Assembly (NCBI GenBank): GCA_963776195.1
Contig: CAVZMO010000023.1
Coordinates: 8,777-72,776 of the forward strand
Reading direction: 5' to 3'
Length of the DNA stretch: 64,000 nt
DNA from: CAVZMO01 sp963776195
Lineage (GTDB): Bacteria; Nitrospirota; Thermodesulfovibrionia; Thermodesulfovibrionales; SM23-35
Part shown: positions 17,518 to 27,196 of the stretch, in pieces
Numbering within the stretch: the first letter of the stretch is position 1
Layout of the letters: each line of letters opens with the position of its first letter
Notes under the pieces: model-generated
The model's input: only the letters and a program-made list of their open reading frames with translations
Told to the model about the DNA's origin: nothing
Databases searched by the model: none
Translations under genes and position numbers: made by a program

Positions 17518-18862
17518 TTAAGTGGCGATTAAGTTTTGTAATTCTTTGATCCTCTGAGGCTGTTTAAGTTTTTTCATGGCTCTTGCTTCTATCTGTCTCA
17601 CCCTTTCACAGGTGATCGAAAGATGTCTGCCTATCTCACTGAGGGTGTAAGGCCTGTCGGTCCCTATACCGAATCTCATCCCTATTACGATTGATTCCCT
17701 TTGGGTAAGGGTATGCAGGATCTTTAATATCTCTGCGGTAAGACTATTACTCTCCGTATCGGTATACGGAGAAGGATTAGAATTGTCACCAATAAAATCT
17801 TCGAGCGTTGCACTGCCGTCTCCGATCGTTGTCTGAAGAGCAACTGGATTTTCGACAGCCCTTAATGCGTCTTCGACCTTTCTTCCGGGGAGCCCTAATT
17901 TTTGTGCGATTTCTCCCGTGTCGGGTTCTCTTCCGAGTTCCGAAGTCAGTTCCCTGGAAGCCCGCGCGATCTCGTTATAGAGAGCCATCACATTTGCGGG
18001 CACCCTGATCGTTTTGGCCTGATCAATCAGCCTTTGTGATGGCCTGTCTTATCCACCATGTGGCGCAGGTGCTGAACTTAAACCCCTTTTTATAGTCAAA
18101 TTTGTCTATCGCCTTCATAAGACCGATATTGCCTTCCTGAATAAGATCGAGCAGAAAGAGACCTCTGCCGGAATAGCGTTTGGCTACGTTGATTGCCAGT
18201 CTCAGGTTGCGGGCTATCAATTCGTTCTTTGCTTGGACGACAAGATTCCTTGCCTTGTTAAGTATGTCGATCTTCATTCTGAATTCATCGACGTGGAGGC
18301 CTGTCATTAATGCAGCCTGTTGGTAATCCTTTCGCGTGGCGAGCTTATCGAGCATATCGAGTTTTTTGCCGAGGTCCTGGTCCTGTTGTCGTTTTCTCGA
18401 CGAGCCTGTGTTCCCATGTCCCCTGCCGTCTTGCTTCAGCTTCAGATATAGGAACATTGTCGGGACTATTGCCTTGATAAGTGTGTTTCCTTCCTCTATT
18501 CTCCTTGCCAGAGTCGTCTCTTCATCTTTCGTGAGAAGCGAAATGTCTCCGAGCGAATGGAAATAAGCCTGGACGATATTGTCTGTTTTTTCATATGTGA
18601 CCTGTTCATCGAATGCTGTTTCTCTTGGGGAAGTTTCCTGAGAGACCGCACGTTCCTCCGCCTCTTTCAGGATGAGGTCCGGAGAATCTTCCGATTTGTT
18701 CCCGAACAAAGCAACTTCGGAAAAGACGTCAGGTCCTCCCAGGAAAATAGGGACCCCGTCGTTTGCATACAACTCTCTCATTTCTTTATACTGATCCTCT
18801 CTCACGGCCTTCAGCTCTCTTCTCCCGATATGCGATTTTCGAATCTGCTTCTCTATATACAA
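17518..18862 (-). pseudogene. RpoD/RpoS-type sigma factor broken by a frameshift
   Basis: Two adjacent frames give one primary-type sigma factor of about 445 residues. The first (18862 to about 18023) has region 1.2 (NIVQAYFHSLGDISLL), a non-conserved spacer, and regions 2.1-2.4 ending ATWWIRQAIT. The second (about 18020 to 17518) resumes with region 3 (MALYNEIARASRELTSELGREP) and region 4 with its helix-turn-helix (TLSEIGRHLSITCERVRQIEARAMKKLK). Between them the expected A-L-I-D-Q codons lack two bases (AAGGCTGATTGATCAG), creating a stop near 18023. The N-terminal 60 residues are unusual. Close relatives of this sigma lie at 23248 and 50214, also broken. A sequencing error cannot be excluded. 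Confidence 0.85.
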
Positions 18863-19011
18863 TGTTTATATATTCAAGTCTAAAAAAATATCGGCGTTTG
18901 TCTGATTTTTTTGTCAGAAAGTTCTCTCTTTATTTGTAGGTTTTTGTCCTACAAAGGCTGGCGCGAGACGGAAAGAAGAAATTTGGAGATGAATAGAAGA
19001 TTACGCTTAAA

Positions 19012-19644
19012 TCAGTCCAGAAGTTGGTGGTTTATGGCATAATGCATTAATTCCGCATTCGTTTTCATGTTCATTTTATCCATGATGCGGGTCCGGTAGG
19101 TACTGACGGTCTTTATGCTCAGGGAAAGGTTCTCAGCGATCTGTTTTATCGTTTTTCCCGCGGCTATCATACGAAGCACCTGGTATTCGCGATCCGACAG
19201 GATTTCGTGCACCGGCTTTTCAGAATCTGTTTCCATCTCAAAGGCTAATCGTTCGGCGAGGGAAGAAGTGATATATTTTCTGCCCTTCGATATCTTCCGT
19301 ACAGCTGTTATGAGTTCATCAGGCGCACTCTCTTTCGTCAGGTATCCGGACGCTCCGGCCCTGAGAACCCTCACAGCATACTGTTCTTCGGGATGCATAC
19401 TCAAGACAAGGACCGGTAGTTTAGGTTTTTCCATTTTCACCTGTTTTAATACCTCAAGTCCTGACATTCCCGGCATAGAAATGTCGAGCAAAACTATGTC
19501 GTATTTATCCTTCCAGATTTTCTCAAGAACTTCCTGTCCGTTACTGGCTTCTCCAGCCACATTAACATCGGCACATTCCGCGAGGATGTGCTTCAGCCCT
19601 TCACGAAAAATAGCATGATCATCGGCGATAAGAATCTTTATCAT
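19012..19644 (-). CDS. NarL/FixJ-family response regulator
   Basis: 210 residues. The receiver domain (1-120) has the acidic pocket Asp8-Asp9, phospho-acceptor Asp54 in VLLDISMPGMSG, a Ser/Thr switch (VLSMH) and the conserved Lys in YLTKE. The LuxR-type helix-turn-helix (about 145-205) reads LSDREYQVLRMIAAGKT, then IAENLSLSIKTVSTY. It overlaps the stop of the upstream sensor kinase gene by 4 bases, a typical translationally coupled pair, so this kinase is its partner. It would act as a transcription activator or repressor at unknown targets. No frame damage. Confidence 0.95.
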   Translation of the reverse strand: MIKILIADDHAIFREGLKHILAECADVNVAGEASNGQEVLEKIWKDKYDIVLLDISMPGMSGLEVLKQVKMEKPKLPVLVLSMHPEEQYAVRVLRAGASGYLTKESAPDELITAVRKISKGRKYITSSLAERLAFEMETDSEKPVHEILSDREYQVLRMIAAGKTIKQIAENLSLSIKTVSTYRTRIMDKMNMKTNAELMHYAINHQLLD

Positions 19645-21803
19645 TGATTTTCTCTAACGTCCTGGAGCGGTATTTTCACCGTCATTACGGTTCCTTTATT
19701 GGCAATACCCTTCATCATATTGTTTCCACCGAAAATTTTTACCCGTTCCCTGATCCCGATAAGACCGAATGATTTAGGATTACTAATCTGCTCTTCTGTA
19801 ATGCCCTTGCCGTTGTCCCGGACCTTCAGTTCTATCTGCCCGTCTCTCTGTTTCAAACTCACCTTTACTGCAGACGCTTCTGCGTGCCGCGCAACGTTCG
19901 TCAAAGTCTCCTGAAGAATACGAAAAATTGCAGTATTACGGTCTTTATCGAATGTAATATCCTTGGGTTCTATTGTAATGTTGCATCTTATACCCGTTCG
20001 TTGCTGAAATTCGTCCGCCTGCCACTCAATGGCCGCTGCGAGACCGAGGTCGTCCAGCAAACCGGGTCTCAAAGCTGTCGAAATCTTTTTTACCGTCTGG
20101 ATAGTCCTGTTGATTAATTGTGACATTGTGTCTGTTCTTTCGCGAACTGATATTTGATCTTCGGGCAATCTCTTTCTCAACCAGGACAGGTCCATTTTTA
20201 GAACGGTCAATGTCTGCCCCAACTCATCATGAATTTCACGGGCAATATTTGTTCTTTCTATCTCTCCCACCCTTTGCAGATACGTGGTGAGATTCCGCAA
20301 CTGCTCTTCGCTTTTCTTAATGGCGTTTTCTACCAGTTTGCGTTCCGTTGTGTCGATGACATTTCCCATGATAGCAGGTTTCCCCTTGTACTGAATAAGT
20401 GTCACCATCATTTCGCACCAGATGGTCTTGCCGTCCTTTGTTATCCGGCGAACTTCATATTGATGAGGAACCGGCTTTCCCTCCAATCTTTTGATCGCAA
20501 TGTCTTTCAGGATTTTCCTTTCGTCGGGATGTACCAACAACAGATGTTCTTTTTGGAGCAGCTCCTCCGGTTTGTATCCATGCATATTCGCAAATTTATC
20601 ATTGACAAACACAAATTTTCCATCTTGGTGTATGAATATGCCGGTAAGCGAATTTTCTGTGAGTGTTTTATATTTTTCTTCGCTCTCCTGGAGCACCTTT
20701 TCTGCAAGCTTGCGCTTGCTGATGTCGCGTATCGCAGTAACACAGAGGTCCCTTCCCCGTGATGAATAATTCTTTCCGCAAACTTCGACGGGGAACGTAC
20801 TCCGGTCTTTCCTCATACAGATGCTTTCATAGGGCAGACTATATCCGGAGAGGATTTTCACCACGGTCTCATCGCGAATATTCGGTTCGATAAGCCCGGA
20901 TATGGATTTCCCGAGGAGTTCGTTCCGTTGATAACCGAATAACGTTGCCAATTTCTTGGTAACATCTATCAATCTTCCTCTTTCGGTTACCGCAATACCT
21001 TCAAATGCAGCTTCGGTTACCCGGCGGAATCTGATCTCACTATCCCTGAGCGCTTCCTCGGCCCTCTTGCGCTCGATGATTTCTTGCTGCATTTTTTTGT
21101 TTGCCGCTTTAAGTTCTGCCGTACGCTCTTCAACCCTCTGCTCAAGGTGATCATGGGCTTTCAGCAGAGCAGCCTCTGCCAGCTTGCGATCGTTAATTTC
21201 TCTTGATATGCTCTTGATCGTATCGTTTGTCACTTTCTTTAGTGATTCCAGCAGTTCTATTTGGGATTTTCCAGAGACTCTTGCGCGTAAGTCGCCGATC
21301 GACACCCGGTGCAAAACATCAAAATGCTCTGCGAGGCCCATGGCAAATTCGTGAGATTGGTCGACGATCTCACCGATTTCTTTAGCGGTTATATTAACGA
21401 TATGCTTTAACTTGCTGATCAACTCAACTCGTGATGTTTCGGGTATTCTCACTGTGGGATCTCCCGATGAGATCTTTTTCAGTGCTTCGAAGACTTCGGA
21501 CAGTCCTAAAGCGAGCTCCAAGCCGATGTTCTCCAACTCCTTATCACGGTCACAGACTATCTTTCTGAATTCCTTAAATTGCTCATTTGTTACCCTGGTA
21601 GTGTCTTTCATGGCGGCAACATCCATATTCGTCTCAAAAATTCTGCAGCCGAGACACATTTCCATCTTTTCTAGGAATTTTCCTTGAATCTCATTTCGGC
21701 AATGGGTCCCCGAGAATAGCCAGCACTTCAGGTTTTTTGATCTATAAGCGGGGCAATCCCTCTGTCTACAGTTGAAAGATGTCCAGCATTTCATCTTTTC
21801 CAT
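19641..21803 (-). CDS. Soluble PAS-domain sensor histidine kinase (NarX/HisKA_3 type)
   Basis: 720 residues without obvious membrane segments, so probably cytoplasmic. The N terminus is cysteine-rich (C6, C12, C17, C27, C35, C50, C53), which could hold a metal or Fe-S cluster. Two HAMP-like repeats follow (ISSGDPTVRIPETS and VSIGDLRARVSGKS), then a coiled coil near 215-260 and two PAS domains (about 255-375 and 380-495, the second with a PAC stretch). The HisKA_3 dimerisation domain has the phospho-His in REIHDELGQTL, and the HATPase has DNGKGI and GLIGIRERV. It is coupled to the response regulator downstream. A redox or metal signal sensed by the Cys-rich domain is a reasonable inference. 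Confidence 0.93.
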   Translation of the reverse strand: MEKMKCWTSFNCRQRDCPAYRSKNLKCWLFSGTHCRNEIQGKFLEKMEMCLGCRIFETNMDVAAMKDTTRVTNEQFKEFRKIVCDRDKELENIGLELALGLSEVFEALKKISSGDPTVRIPETSRVELISKLKHIVNITAKEIGEIVDQSHEFAMGLAEHFDVLHRVSIGDLRARVSGKSQIELLESLKKVTNDTIKSISREINDRKLAEAALLKAHDHLEQRVEERTAELKAANKKMQQEIIERKRAEEALRDSEIRFRRVTEAAFEGIAVTERGRLIDVTKKLATLFGYQRNELLGKSISGLIEPNIRDETVVKILSGYSLPYESICMRKDRSTFPVEVCGKNYSSRGRDLCVTAIRDISKRKLAEKVLQESEEKYKTLTENSLTGIFIHQDGKFVFVNDKFANMHGYKPEELLQKEHLLLVHPDERKILKDIAIKRLEGKPVPHQYEVRRITKDGKTIWCEMMVTLIQYKGKPAIMGNVIDTTERKLVENAIKKSEEQLRNLTTYLQRVGEIERTNIAREIHDELGQTLTVLKMDLSWLRKRLPEDQISVRERTDTMSQLINRTIQTVKKISTALRPGLLDDLGLAAAIEWQADEFQQRTGIRCNITIEPKDITFDKDRNTAIFRILQETLTNVARHAEASAVKVSLKQRDGQIELKVRDNGKGITEEQISNPKSFGLIGIRERVKIFGGNNMMKGIANKGTVMTVKIPLQDVRENQ

Positions 21804-22164
21804 TGCGTCAGCCTCGATGTTCCGAACATGTTTTTATGAAGAAGATTCTCTCCGGTTGCAAGTGCAGCACTTGTGGCAAGATTTACAGGGAAGCCGGAAG
21901 AGATAAATATTCTGTTTTTGAAAGTTGCGCGTGGTCCGTTCATGCAAAACTTCATTCTTTGGTCTTCTGCACACATGCAACTATATAGATAATATTAATT
22001 GTACAAATTTGTCAAACTGGACAACGTTGTCCAGGACATATGCGAAAGGTATTGACTTCGAAGGTGAGTGTGGGATAATTTTTACAGAAAGATGCACATT
22101 ACTGCGGAAAAAATTAAGGGATATTAATCCGGCAGATGACTTTTTATATATTTTATATTTTAAA

Positions 22165-22194
22165 TTGACAAAACTTGATTTGAAGATATATATT
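22165..22194 (+). promoter_or_regulatory. Sigma-70-type promoter for the small Cys-rich gene
   Basis: TTGACA (22165-22170), an 18-base spacer and TATATT (22189-22194), in very AT-rich DNA, 24 bases upstream of the ATG at 22218. The -35 box is perfect and the -10 close to consensus. Confidence 0.65.
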
Positions 22195-22217
22195 ACCATC
22201 ATAGCGGGGGAAACATC

Positions 22218-22448
22218 ATGTCTTATCAGCTTAGTGGTGAGACTAAAAAGCAGACAGTCCGGTGTACACATGATTTTCAATGTCTGAATGACAATTGTAA
22301 TATGTGTACAATATTGAAATGCCTTGAAAATACTCTCCTTGTCAAAGGTCCTAAACATCTTCACTGCTCCTATTTTCTCTCCTACGGAGACAAACTTTTC
22401 TGCCTCTGTCCTTCAAGACACGAATTATATATCCGCTACGGCAAATAA
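22218..22448 (+). CDS. Small cysteine-rich protein of unknown function
   Basis: 76 residues with seven cysteines (16, 22, 27, 30, 35, 50, 62) plus C64; the spacing resembles a small metal- or cluster-binding protein (C-x4-C-x2-C-x4-C core). It has no signal peptide. A good promoter (22165-22194) and a GGGGGAAA ribosome site just before the ATG support expression. It lies divergently from the sensor kinase gene, whose N terminus is also Cys-rich, and about 60 bases before the left end of the putative island. I do not recognise the family. Confidence 0.6.
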   Translation: MSYQLSGETKKQTVRCTHDFQCLNDNCNMCTILKCLENTLLVKGPKHLHCSYFLSYGDKLFCLCPSRHELYIRYGK

Positions 22449-22511
22449 TAGATAAGGTTTGCCTAAAGTATTTTCGAACGGCCTTCCTGGAAGAAGGGTA
22501 TTGATTTTATG

Positions 22512-22569
22512 TGGTAGCGAAGGCCGGACTTGAACCGGCACGCCATTGCTGACGAGGGATTTTAAGTCC
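22512..22569 (-). repeat. Displaced 3' fragment of tRNA-Leu (putative attachment site, left end)
   Basis: 58 bases identical, except for one position, to the 3' part of the intact tRNA-Leu at 59514-59600, in the same orientation. The match starts at the encoded CCA and stops inside the anticodon stem, exactly where tyrosine integrases usually cross over. A further ATTGATTTTA just outside is also shared. The fragment lacks the D-arm and 5' acceptor strand, so it is not a functional tRNA. Confidence 0.85.
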
Positions 22570-22819
22570 AAAAATAACACTTTCCGTTAATCTTAAAAGC
22601 CCTTGATATTAAGGAAATATTATCTAATGTCAGGGGCTTTTCCTTTTTTCTTAATGTTGGCTGGAGTTGGCACTAATTGGCAAGAATTTAGAGGAGATGG
22701 TTACAAAAAGGTTACAAATTCATTACATGACATCTTGAATGCCATTTATTTTCAGGCTACCATTGTGTTTCATCGGGTGGCAGCTAATGCTTGATACTGC
22801 TTGAAGAACTCCACTAAAA

Positions 22820-22856
22820 GGGGATAGTATCTTTGACGGTGCTATCCCTTTTTTTC
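22820..22856 (+). terminator. Intrinsic terminator
   Basis: GGGATAG (22821-22827) pairs with CTATCCC (22842-22848), followed by eight T residues. No intact gene lies directly upstream on the plus strand, so it may be a leftover from a lost gene at the island boundary. Confidence 0.7.
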
Positions 22857-23247
22857 TCCTGTCAGGTATACAAAAACTATACAGTAATTCCGCAATATTC
22901 GACACTCTATCTACCTTATAATGTGACGCCATGACGTGACATTGCTGGACACTGGCAGGTCATATTTCGACAAACGCTCCCATAGAAACTCTCAATGGTG
23001 GCTCTTATGGGCGGGGGAGGTACTTTGCCCCAAGGATCTCCCGCAGTGACGCTTTCCCAGCACGAAATCATCAAATTTGTTACACTAAATTAATAGCTTA
23101 AATGTAGTAATTTCATGTTTTAACCCTATCTAATTACCTCCTGTTATCAAAATCAAACGGCAGTGCAACTACATATTGAGCTGTAAAGACCTTGGTGTTA
23201 TACAGGTAACACAAGGTAACACTAATAAACTTCTTTTAAGGAGTACC

Positions 23248-23725
23248 ATGAAAGAAAAAGACATTTTTGAAGACATTATAGAAATAGGCAAGAGGCGCGG
23301 AAAGCTCACTTATGATGAGATAAACGATGCTGTTCCCTCAGAATATTCCTCCCCCGATGAGTTAGAAGAACTTATGGATATTCTGCATGATGTGGGAGTT
23401 GAAGCTATAGATAATCAGGAGTCTGACATTACTGAGGAAGAAGTCTTAGTTTCAGAGGAAGAAAAAGAGGAATATGATGAAACAGAGGACATTGTTCAAG
23501 CATATTTCCATTCGATGGGGAATATTTCAATACTCAAAAGGCATGAAGAAATAGAGCTCGCGAAGAGACTGGAAGAAGGAAAAGAGATTATTAAAGGGAT
23601 AGTGACAGCACTGCCTTTATATAAAAAACTCGCAGCAAATTTAGATGGCAAAGATGAAGAGGACTTGAACAATGCAGAAGAAAAAACAGATGAAGCTCTT
23701 GAAATGAGCTCGAAGGTACTTGACA
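23248..23725 (+). pseudogene. Sigma factor, truncated copy cut by an IS630 fragment
   Basis: Starts with ATG at 23248 after TTAAGGAG. About 160 residues match the second copy at 50214 nearly residue for residue: MKEKDIFEDIIEIGKRRGKL, an acidic stretch (DITEEEVLVSEEE) and region 1.2 (DIVQAYFHSMGNISIL), through ALEMSSKVLD. Homology then stops abruptly near 23725 at the edge of an IS630 transposase fragment; the frame runs on to a stop at 23784. Regions 2-4, which bind core polymerase and promoters, are missing, so the gene cannot work as a sigma factor. The leader upstream (from about 23070) is also duplicated. Confidence 0.85.
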
Positions 23726-23991
23726 GGATTCTTCGTGGTAACCGTCTTGAATATCCATCGCAGATTCGGCCCCGTCAACTTTAGCGGGCGGCCTGAAAGA
23801 GGCTTCGCTTTGAGTGCCTCTGTTCCCCCTTCCCGATATTTCGCTATCCATTTGTAAATGCATCCGCGCGTCATTCCCAAGGCTTTGATCACTACCTCGG
23901 GACTCTCTCCCGTTTCCACTTGTCTTACTGCTCGTATCCGTATCGCTTCCAACACATCGTGTCTCAGTTTCCTGCCGTCTGTTATTGTCAT
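23726..23991 (-). pseudogene. IS630-family transposase, N-terminal fragment
   Basis: About 88 residues of an IS630/Tc1-type transposase: the N-terminal helix-turn-helix (VETGESPEVVIKALGMTRG), IYKWIAKYREGGTEALKAK, then GRPLKL and the start of the LRWIFKTVTTKNP region. The DDE catalytic domain is missing; at about 23725 the sequence switches to the sigma gene. The remnant therefore marks an insertion plus deletion that removed the 3' two thirds of the sigma gene copy. The ATG is at 23991. Confidence 0.8.
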
Positions 23992-24031
23992 GTATCATAG
24001 TATACACTATGTCGCCTTACTTATGCACTTA

Positions 24032-24571
24032 TTAGTAACTTCCTATTATCGTCACAGTACTAGCCTGCGGTCCCTTTTCACCCTGTTCTTCCACAAAACG
24101 CACCTCCATTCCGACCTTCAGGTGCTTAAAATCATAGTTTAATACACTGTGCTCGTGAAAATAGATCTCTGCACCGTCTGACGTGGTCAGAAAGCCGTAA
24201 CCCTTATCAGGAAACAGTGCACTTATGTGCGCATGAGGTGTTTCTTCGTGGTGTTTTATATCATCTCGCTGCTTTCTGGCAAAGTCCTCTAACTGGCGCC
24301 GAGCTGCATCAAAGGCATCTCTTATCGCTACATTGATATCCTTGTGGGGCTCGCGTTTTATTACCAGTTCCGCACCGGGTACCGTTATGTCAATATGTAG
24401 ATTGTACAACGCCCCCTCATGGCGATGACGGTGGGGAACTTCCACCACGATCCTGCATCTCATGATTTGGTCGTAATATTTATCTAAGTTCTCCGCCTTC
24501 TTGCGGATGTCTTCCCTGAAAGTTTCGGGAAGATCAAAATTGCGTGCAGTAATTTGCAGTGGAAGTCTCAT
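24032..24571 (-). CDS. Ribosome hibernation factor (HPF/RaiA) fused to a cold-shock domain
   Basis: About 179 residues from the ATG at 24571, chosen because GAGGGAGG lies just upstream; a longer start 9 codons earlier would place that site inside the gene. Residues 1-105 match the HPF/RaiA (S30AE) fold: LQITARNFDLPETF, the HEGALYNLHIDITVPG strand pair and the INVAIRDAFDAARRQL helix. Residues about 112-176 are a cold-shock/S1-like nucleic-acid-binding domain with GYGFLTTSDG (RNP1-like) and EIYFHEHSV (RNP2-like). The fusion suggests a protein that parks ribosomes and contacts RNA under stress. It is convergent with the sigma remnant. An almost identical copy is at 51783-52319. Confidence 0.9.
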   Translation of the reverse strand: MRLPLQITARNFDLPETFREDIRKKAENLDKYYDQIMRCRIVVEVPHRHRHEGALYNLHIDITVPGAELVIKREPHKDINVAIRDAFDAARRQLEDFARKQRDDIKHHEETPHAHISALFPDKGYGFLTTSDGAEIYFHEHSVLNYDFKHLKVGMEVRFVEEQGEKGPQASTVTIIGSY

Positions 24572-24850
24572 ATTATTCCCTCCCTCAGACAACTTCAAGA
24601 TTATGTTTTCATACTAACAACCAATGAAGCTCAAGTCAATATATGAAAAAACAAATAAAATGAATCACTTGAAGTGACAATTCGAGAAAAATAAGATCCA
24701 GTTTTTATATGGTTTCTTTTTTGGTATACTTTTCCTTTTTATCCACAAAAATCAAGGTTTGACATATGTATTTACGAAGAGGTTCCATTCAAAATATTTC
24801 CACCATGACAGAATAGAGATATCTCTCTCTCGGTGGCGAAGGGGTTCATT

Positions 24851-26260
24851 TTACCTTTCTTTTCTTGCCACGCCGGTCATGTGGGCAGCATCTGAAACAG
24901 CCGAGGCAACTGTTGCAACAACTCTTCTATCAAATATACTCGGTACTATATAATCTTCGCTCAGCTCCTTTTCATCAACCATTGAGGATATTGCCCTGGC
25001 AGCGGCGAGCTTGATTTCTTCATTAACAGTCCTTACCCGTGAATCGAGAAGACCACGGAATAGTCCCGGAAAACAGAGCATATTATTGATCTGGTTCGGA
25101 TAGTCAGACCTGCCTGTCGCGAGAATTCTGACATAGGGGTATGCTTCCTCGGGAGCGATCTCTGGCTCGGGGTTGGCAAGGGCAAAAACAATTGGGTCAT
25201 CAGCCATACGTTTGATATCCTCGACGGAAATAATATTCGGGACAGAGACTCCGATAAAAATATCCGCATCGATCAGTGCAGATGAGATACTTCCTGTGAT
25301 CATCTGTTGATTCGTATTTTCCGCAATCCATTGCTTTGCAGGGTTCATATTCTCTTCCCTGCCTTTATAGATAATTCCTGCTCTGTCGCAGACAAGCATA
25401 TTCGTTATGCCAACTTTTCTAAGAATCTTGCAACAGGCTGTCCCGGCAGCGCCTGCACCTAAAATAACGATCCTCAGATTTTCGACTTTTTTCCGCACAA
25501 TTTTCACTGCATTCAGAAGAGCTGATAGAATTACAACTGCTGTCCCATGCTGGTCGTCATGAAAGACAGGGATATCGAGTTCCTCTTGCAGTTTCTCTTC
25601 AATCTCAAAACATCTTGGAGATGAAATGTCCTCGAGGTTAATGCCACCAAAAACAGGCGAGATATTTATTACGGTTCTGATGATTTCGTCCGGATCCTTT
25701 GTTGAAAGACAAATAGGAAAAGCATCAATGTTTGCAAACTCTTTGAAGAGCATTGCTTTCCCTTCCATAACGGGCAATGCCGCCTCCGGGCCAATATCTC
25801 CAAGTCCGAGAACGGCACTTCCGTCCGTCACTATAGCCACGGAATTCGCTTTAATAGTAAACTGGTATGCTTTTTTTTTATCTTTCTGTATCGCTTTGCA
25901 GACGCGGGCGACTCCGGGAGTATACACTCTCGATAGATCATTGCGGTTTTTTACGGGTACTTTATTATGAATCTCTATCTTTCCGCCAAGGTGCTGTAAG
26001 AATGTCCTGTCAGTGACATGGATGACCCTGACTCCGTCGATCCTTTTAACAGCATCAACAATATCTTTTTCGTGGGCCTCATCCCTTGCATTCACAGTGA
26101 AATCTCTCACCATCATGCCTTTGCCGACCCTGACGATATCTACAGCACCAATATCGCCACCCCTTTCACCTATAGCGATAGCAATCTTCCCGAACATACC
26201 AACCTGATTTAGTATCTCGAGTCTGAGTGTTATGCTGTAGCTCGGACTTGGAATCCTCAT
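24851..26260 (-). CDS. NAD(P)-dependent malic enzyme with N-terminal ACT domain
   Basis: 469 residues. Residues 1-75 are an ACT regulatory domain (SITLRLEILNQVGMFGKIA), usual for amino-acid-like effectors. The malic enzyme core follows: SRVYTPGVARVCKAI, FTIKANSVAIVTDGSAVLG with GDIGPEA, GKAMLFKEF and DDQHGTA for metal and malate binding, then the Rossmann domain with ILGAGAAGTACC. The enzyme converts malate to pyruvate and CO2. The C terminus has YPNQINNMLCFPGLFRG, a family signature. The gene is intact, with the ATG at 26260. It is transcribed toward the HPF gene, 280 bases away. ACT-fused malic enzymes are common in Nitrospirota and thermophilic bacteria. Confidence 0.93.
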   Translation of the reverse strand: MRIPSPSYSITLRLEILNQVGMFGKIAIAIGERGGDIGAVDIVRVGKGMMVRDFTVNARDEAHEKDIVDAVKRIDGVRVIHVTDRTFLQHLGGKIEIHNKVPVKNRNDLSRVYTPGVARVCKAIQKDKKKAYQFTIKANSVAIVTDGSAVLGLGDIGPEAALPVMEGKAMLFKEFANIDAFPICLSTKDPDEIIRTVINISPVFGGINLEDISSPRCFEIEEKLQEELDIPVFHDDQHGTAVVILSALLNAVKIVRKKVENLRIVILGAGAAGTACCKILRKVGITNMLVCDRAGIIYKGREENMNPAKQWIAENTNQQMITGSISSALIDADIFIGVSVPNIISVEDIKRMADDPIVFALANPEPEIAPEEAYPYVRILATGRSDYPNQINNMLCFPGLFRGLLDSRVRTVNEEIKLAAARAISSMVDEKELSEDYIVPSIFDRRVVATVASAVSDAAHMTGVARKER

Positions 26261-26389
26261 ATAACGATTATACAGGCAAAAATTCTAATAGTGAAAACTG
26301 AATATTGATATCTAACAAGCACATTTCTTTACCTCAAAGGATCCGGCGCACTATTATATTTATTCCTCATATTGAATGTTAATCGTCAA

Positions 26390-26971
26390 TCACCCGATTT
26401 CCGACAAAATCTCCTTGATCATTTCAATTTGTACGTCAATATTATATTTACTCTTCAGTTCACGCCCGATATCCTCTGCACAATGGATTCCCGTGGCCTT
26501 CATACTTTTAATGAAACCTGTTAGATCTTCCCATACGTGCCATGGGAATATCACCCATCGCCATTTAATTATTTTTTTCACATAGTAATCGGGCAGAAAA
26601 TTAGAAATAATTTTGTGTATAAGCACGGCAGTCCTTATTTCTTTCGGTTCAAACTTTTTGAGATGCTCAAGGGAGACCCTCAGTGTATCACCGGTATCTG
26701 TTATATCATCTACAAGTAAAACCCGTTTATCTTTTATGTCCACATAGAGGGGGAATTTGATAACTGCTTTTTCAGTTGGGGTGGCAACCATTCCCCAGTG
26801 TTCCACTTTGATGGTGGTCAAATCCTTAATGTGAAGGAAGTCACACACAAGCCTCGCCGGAACAAGCCCTCCTCTGCATATTGCCACGACTATATTAGGA
26901 TCAAATCCGGAATTTTTGATTAAACCCGAGAGCGTTTTGGAATCCCTAACGACGCTTCTCCAAGAGGGCAT
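26390..26971 (-). CDS. Phosphoribosyltransferase (purine salvage type)
   Basis: About 193 residues from the ATG at 26971; a GTG 12 codons earlier (27007) is possible but gives an N terminus unlike the family, whose members start near MPSW. The PRPP-binding motif LLVDDITDTGDTL is clear, as is IVAICRGGLVPARLV, typical of type I PRTases of the hypoxanthine/xanthine class often seen in archaea and anaerobes. The C-terminal part is longer than in simple Hpt proteins and includes a WVIFPWHVWED stretch close to those in XPRT-like enzymes. It would join a nucleobase to PRPP. The exact base is uncertain. Confidence 0.85.
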   Translation of the reverse strand: MPSWRSVVRDSKTLSGLIKNSGFDPNIVVAICRGGLVPARLVCDFLHIKDLTTIKVEHWGMVATPTEKAVIKFPLYVDIKDKRVLLVDDITDTGDTLRVSLEHLKKFEPKEIRTAVLIHKIISNFLPDYYVKKIIKWRWVIFPWHVWEDLTGFIKSMKATGIHCAEDIGRELKSKYNIDVQIEMIKEILSEIG

Positions 26972-27196
26972 GTCACATCTAAATCGCCCCTTAATAGGTA
27001 AAAGCACTTATCACCTCATCAAAAAAAATCAAATAACCACCTAAAATAAATATTATTACGCCGGCAAAGATGAAAGGAACAGGTTTGATTTTTCCTGCCT
27101 ACTCGGTAATTCCAACTCCTTCAGCAATAATTGGTCCTCTCGATTCAATCTCATCAGTAATTGCTGCTGCTCCTGACAGACAGTGGTTGTCAACTT

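Larger units (their letters stand above)
22449..23247. other. Left end of the island: att fragment, terminator, sigma-gene leader
   Basis: No gene is supported. The stretch holds the tRNA-Leu 3' fragment (22512-22569), two GGTTACA repeats (22699-22705, 22710-22716), a terminator (22820-22856), and from about 23070 a leader that is clearly homologous to the leader of the second sigma-factor copy near 50050-50213. Confidence 0.6.

Noticed and set aside
22512..22569. A second tRNA-Leu gene
   Set aside because: Only the 3' part from the anticodon stem on is present; D-arm and 5' acceptor strand are missing.
22603..22794. A 63-codon plus-strand frame at the left island end
   Set aside because: No ribosome site, and the sequence overlaps the terminator-bearing att region; no family similarity seen.
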